DNA from: Tieghemiomyces parasiticus
Lineage: Eukaryota > Kickxellomycota > Dimargaritomycetes > Dimargaritales > Dimargaritaceae
Assembly (NCBI GenBank): GCA_027575765.1
Contig: JANBPT010000303.1
Coordinates: 1 to 46,271, forward strand
Direction of reading: 5' to 3'
DNA: 46,271 nucleotides
Shown here: piece by piece, positions 43,501 through 46,271 of the stretch
Position numbering within the stretch: the stretch's first letter is position 1
How the letters are laid out: the number at the start of each line of letters is the position of its first letter
Position numbers and translations under genes: made by a program
The notes under the pieces: model-generated
What the model was told of the DNA's origin: nothing
The model's database searches: none
What the model saw: the letters and a program-made list of their open reading frames with translations, nothing else

Positions 43501-45080
43501 ATAGGTCGGTGCAGGGCCCGCTGGTAGCTTATCGGCAACCAGGGCCAGCAGTGTCCTCCCCCCCCCTTCCCTCCATCCCAGTCAGCTACCAGACGAGGGT
43601 TATAGGAGGCGACTGCTTGGAGGTCTATGGACGGGAAACCTATAGAGTGGCGTGGCGAGTGTGAAGCGGAGCGACAGGATGGCCATAGACCCCTATAGTT
43701 CACATTAGCGCCCCTGGCACAACCTACACACCTGCCTGTCGACCAATCCACACTTGCGCACACACACACACACACATACACACATACACACTCGACCGTT
43801 GCTCATCCTATTACCACAGCCGTGGTCCAATACACAAGCACCGCTTTCCCCCCCCGTCACAATAGACATGCGTCCAAGGCAAGGTCCACCCACTTCTATC
43901 CATAACATATCTTCTAGTTCCTGCCATCTCCCGTTGGCCAGAGACTTGGGACCGGTCAACCCCTGGGCTCCGTTGTAGTGTCGAGTGAGTTGCTTCTAAG
44001 GAGTTTAAAAGGGGATTGGGGAAGGAGGGGGCTCCTTAAAACAGGGTGTGTCGTAAGGATCAACTGGCTACTGGTACTGGCGGTGGTCTTCGCTCGAGGA
44101 GGGGCGAGAGGGAGGGAGAGGGAGCTGGTTCCTACACGGTCCTAGTTAACCATCTCTCTACCTCGCAAGCAGCGACCAAGGTGCCTTTGAAATTGGGCGC
44201 GTGACGCCACACTCGGTAACCTTAAATCAGTAACGGACAGCACGTGCTGTGGATCAGTCCGTCCCCTGCATAGCGTTTTTCTTTTGTTGGTGTTGTTGTT
44301 GAGGGGTGGTGTTTTGGTTTTGGTTATGCTGGTCAGCTTGATCGTCTGGGCCACTCGTAAACTGCTTGCCTAGCTGCAACCGGTATCAACTCGCCATCGG
44401 TCACACCTCTCTCGGCTAATATTCTAGGAGACTTGGTATGCCAACCTGTTTTTTTAATATATATATATATATAATACCCATTTTAGGTGTAAGCTCTGTA
44501 ACCCATCTCTGGAACCCCCCTTTGGTACACCAAGTATAAGATTAGCGTTTGCAACTACGCTGCCGATGGTCGGGCCACAGAGGGTTGTAGGGCAGGCGAC
44601 CTGTCGGTTCCACCTGTGGCTACCCCCCCCCCGAGTACGACTGCAGGTTTGCCATGGTAAAAGTAGGTGCGTTCTGACCTAATCCAGTGATCCGATGCGG
44701 CTTACGACCCCCTGGGAAGAGGAAGGCTTCGCCGGAGCCTTATCAGCCATGAGCTTCCCCTATGCCAAGCCTACGGCTTATCACCGCATGTGACGCTCCT
44801 CCTCCTCCTCCCGATGAGACCCTGAAACTGCAACCTGGTGAGATTGGTAGGTCAGTTCCACCGGGATCTAAATCACCAATAGTTACGAGGTGAAGGTTAC
44901 AGAGCGGTGCTCCGCCTGTCTCCTCACACACGCTATCACCTTCTCTTTCTTTCTCCCTGCGAAGACCCTCTGCGTTATGGAATCATTCATTTGTCTTCCG
45001 CCTCTAGTGTCACTTGGCCACCCGAAGCGCTTCGTCTCGAACCACCCAGGTTATCGGCCGCTGCTCCCTGACTATCGCCT
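40600..45080. other. Intergenic region, no supported gene
   Basis: About 4.5 kb with microsatellites only: (CT)n at about 42181-42200, (CA)n at about 43757-43790 and an ATATAT run at about 44456-44474. Short frames on both strands lack bias and domains. No tRNA, rRNA, spliceosomal RNA or transposon protein was recognised. Confidence 0.45.
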
Positions 45081-45740
45081 TCTCTACCCTTGAACCACAC
45101 CCTGGAGTTGCACCAAACCTACCTCCTCCTTCTCCCACTTACACTCCCACCCACACTCCTGCGACTTCATCCCAGCGCCCTTTTTTTCTTTTTTTTTTCT
45201 TTAAGACTCTTTGCGATCACTCCACCAAAACCTCTCCGATCCGACCCACAGTCGCATCATCCGCGCTCCAATCAACGCATCATATTTAGTGCACTAATCA
45301 CCACATTGGCTGTCGTCTATCCCTTCCCTCTTAGCCCTGCGTCCACCTACGCCCTCCCGTCCCACCTGGTGAACCGTACTATTTTCTTCGCTGGTGTTCC
45401 GCTCATTAGTACCCATTCGATGATAGCACATTCGATGTATAATCTTTTCCTGACTTCAAGCTCCGACAGGTTCCACACTCGTACCTTCAAGGTTGTGCGA
45501 CGCTTCCGGTCAGCCACGCTCTTTTCGCCGCACTGCGACCACTGTCTAAGGCTGAGACGAAGATGGTGTGATTCCAAACTCTCCTTTGGCACGCCTCATA
45601 CGTAACAGAATCTTGAGTCTGTCCCGTCGCCAACGTCCATCCTACCTATTCGTTTCCCTTCACCGTCAGTATCGTACGGGTTCCGGCGGGCTGATGCAAG
45701 CACTTCTGTATTGTTCTTCTTTTTTAAAAAAAAAACAATA
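45081..45740 (+). promoter_or_regulatory. Pyrimidine-rich promoter-like island near the right edge
   Basis: The plus strand is C/T-rich from about 45085 to 45670, with a poly-T run at 45180-45202 and a T/A-rich end at 45718-45740. It matches the leaders of the RAX1-like and elongase genes. A plus-strand gene may begin close to or beyond the window end. A 36-codon frame at 45749 (MGCRGGG...) is too short to call. Confidence 0.3.
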
Positions 45741-46271
45741 GACATACTATGGGTTGTCGTGGTGGTGGATCGGGTACATTTGAAAGTGTAGTGTTAAGAC
45801 CCAGCCACCCTCATCTTCTCGATGTTGATATTCACTGCTACACGGTCCCATCGGCTTGAGCTTGACCTATCGCAATGAACCGTCTCATCCGACAATCGTT
45901 TTAATGGCTGGCAAGATACTAAACGCCAGTATCAACCCCCGTCATCAACGGGGCGACCATTGGGCACAAGAGATTGAATTGGCGAGGGAACGATCCAGAC
46001 GTCGATGACCATCATCTCGTTGGGTATACACGGTAGGCTGGGAGCATATGTGTTAGCATGACGTTACTGCTGAGGCACCCTAAGCGGATTAGTCGTTTGG
46101 CCCGACCCACTTGCTTACTCGCTCCTGCGCCTGTTCCTGTCCGCTTCGGCTCGGGACGCTAGTAACTTAATTGCCATCTACGGACTAGGGGGAGGGGCTC
46201 ATCCCCTGTAACCTTCACCCAAGATAGAGCGTAGGGCTAGGCCTACCAAGTTACCCATGCTGGAAGTAGCC
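45741..46271. other. Right-edge sequence, nothing recognised
   Basis: About 530 bases without a frame or RNA gene I can support. If the island at 45.1-45.7 kb is a promoter, this would be leader or first-exon sequence of a gene that continues outside the window. Confidence 0.35.

Noticed and set aside
45749..45859. 36-codon frame starting MGCRGGG, reminiscent of a lipidated N-terminus
   Set aside because: Too short, no continuation by a clear donor, and not like the start of a known G-protein beyond three residues.

Overview
This window is nuclear DNA from a fungus, most likely an early-diverging lineage. A Dimargaritales/Zoopagomycota-type genome is my best guess, but that is an inference from gene content and is not proven here. 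The evidence is eukaryotic gene structure with short GT-AG introns (126-291 bp, one with a perfect TACTAAC branch site), fungal families (a Pby1-type tubulin-tyrosine-ligase protein, Nop53, a Rax1-type RGS membrane protein, an NmrA-like protein, a forkhead factor and an ELO elongase) and a DNMT1-type cytosine methyltransferase with an RFTS domain. There are no operons, Shine-Dalgarno sites or CRISPR arrays. Coding exons are GC-rich and favour G or C at third positions. Several gene starts sit behind long leaders that are pyrimidine-rich on the sense strand.

Layout. The left edge (1-700, minus) holds the 5' part of an unrecognised three-exon gene, divergent from a TTL-domain gene (1194-2564, plus). 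NOP53 (2932-4592, plus, two exons) follows. After about 4 kb without a convincing gene comes a RAX1-like gene (8571-10181, plus), convergent with a large DNMT1-like gene (17360-11129, minus, four exons in my model, 1880 aa). An NmrA-like gene (20747-19693, minus, two exons) follows, then a 3-kb gap rich in inverted repeats and a degenerate tandem duplication. Next are a protein with a Rap1 C-terminal domain (23863-25131, plus), a small RRM protein (25717-26397, plus, three exons) and a fatty-acid elongase (28045-28920, plus). The last gene is a forkhead transcription factor (34313-32589, minus). The final ~11 kb (35.3-46.27 kb) has no gene I can support, apart from promoter-like stretches and a repeated 20-base start-codon/splice-donor motif.

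Functions. These look like ordinary chromosomal housekeeping and regulatory genes rather than one cluster: ribosome assembly (Nop53), lipid elongation (ELO), polarity/G-protein-type membrane signalling (Rax1), chromatin and telomere functions (DNMT1-like, Rap1-like), transcription (forkhead), redox sensing (NmrA), probable mitochondrial RNA binding (RRM) and tubulin/P-body-type ligase chemistry (TTL). The points most worth a second look are the short Rap1-type protein without visible BRCT or Myb domains, the DNMT1 without a CXXC finger, the stop-free in-frame intron of the RRM gene, the hairpin cluster at 21.1-21.84 kb and a candidate unmodelled small gene near 31.9 kb.
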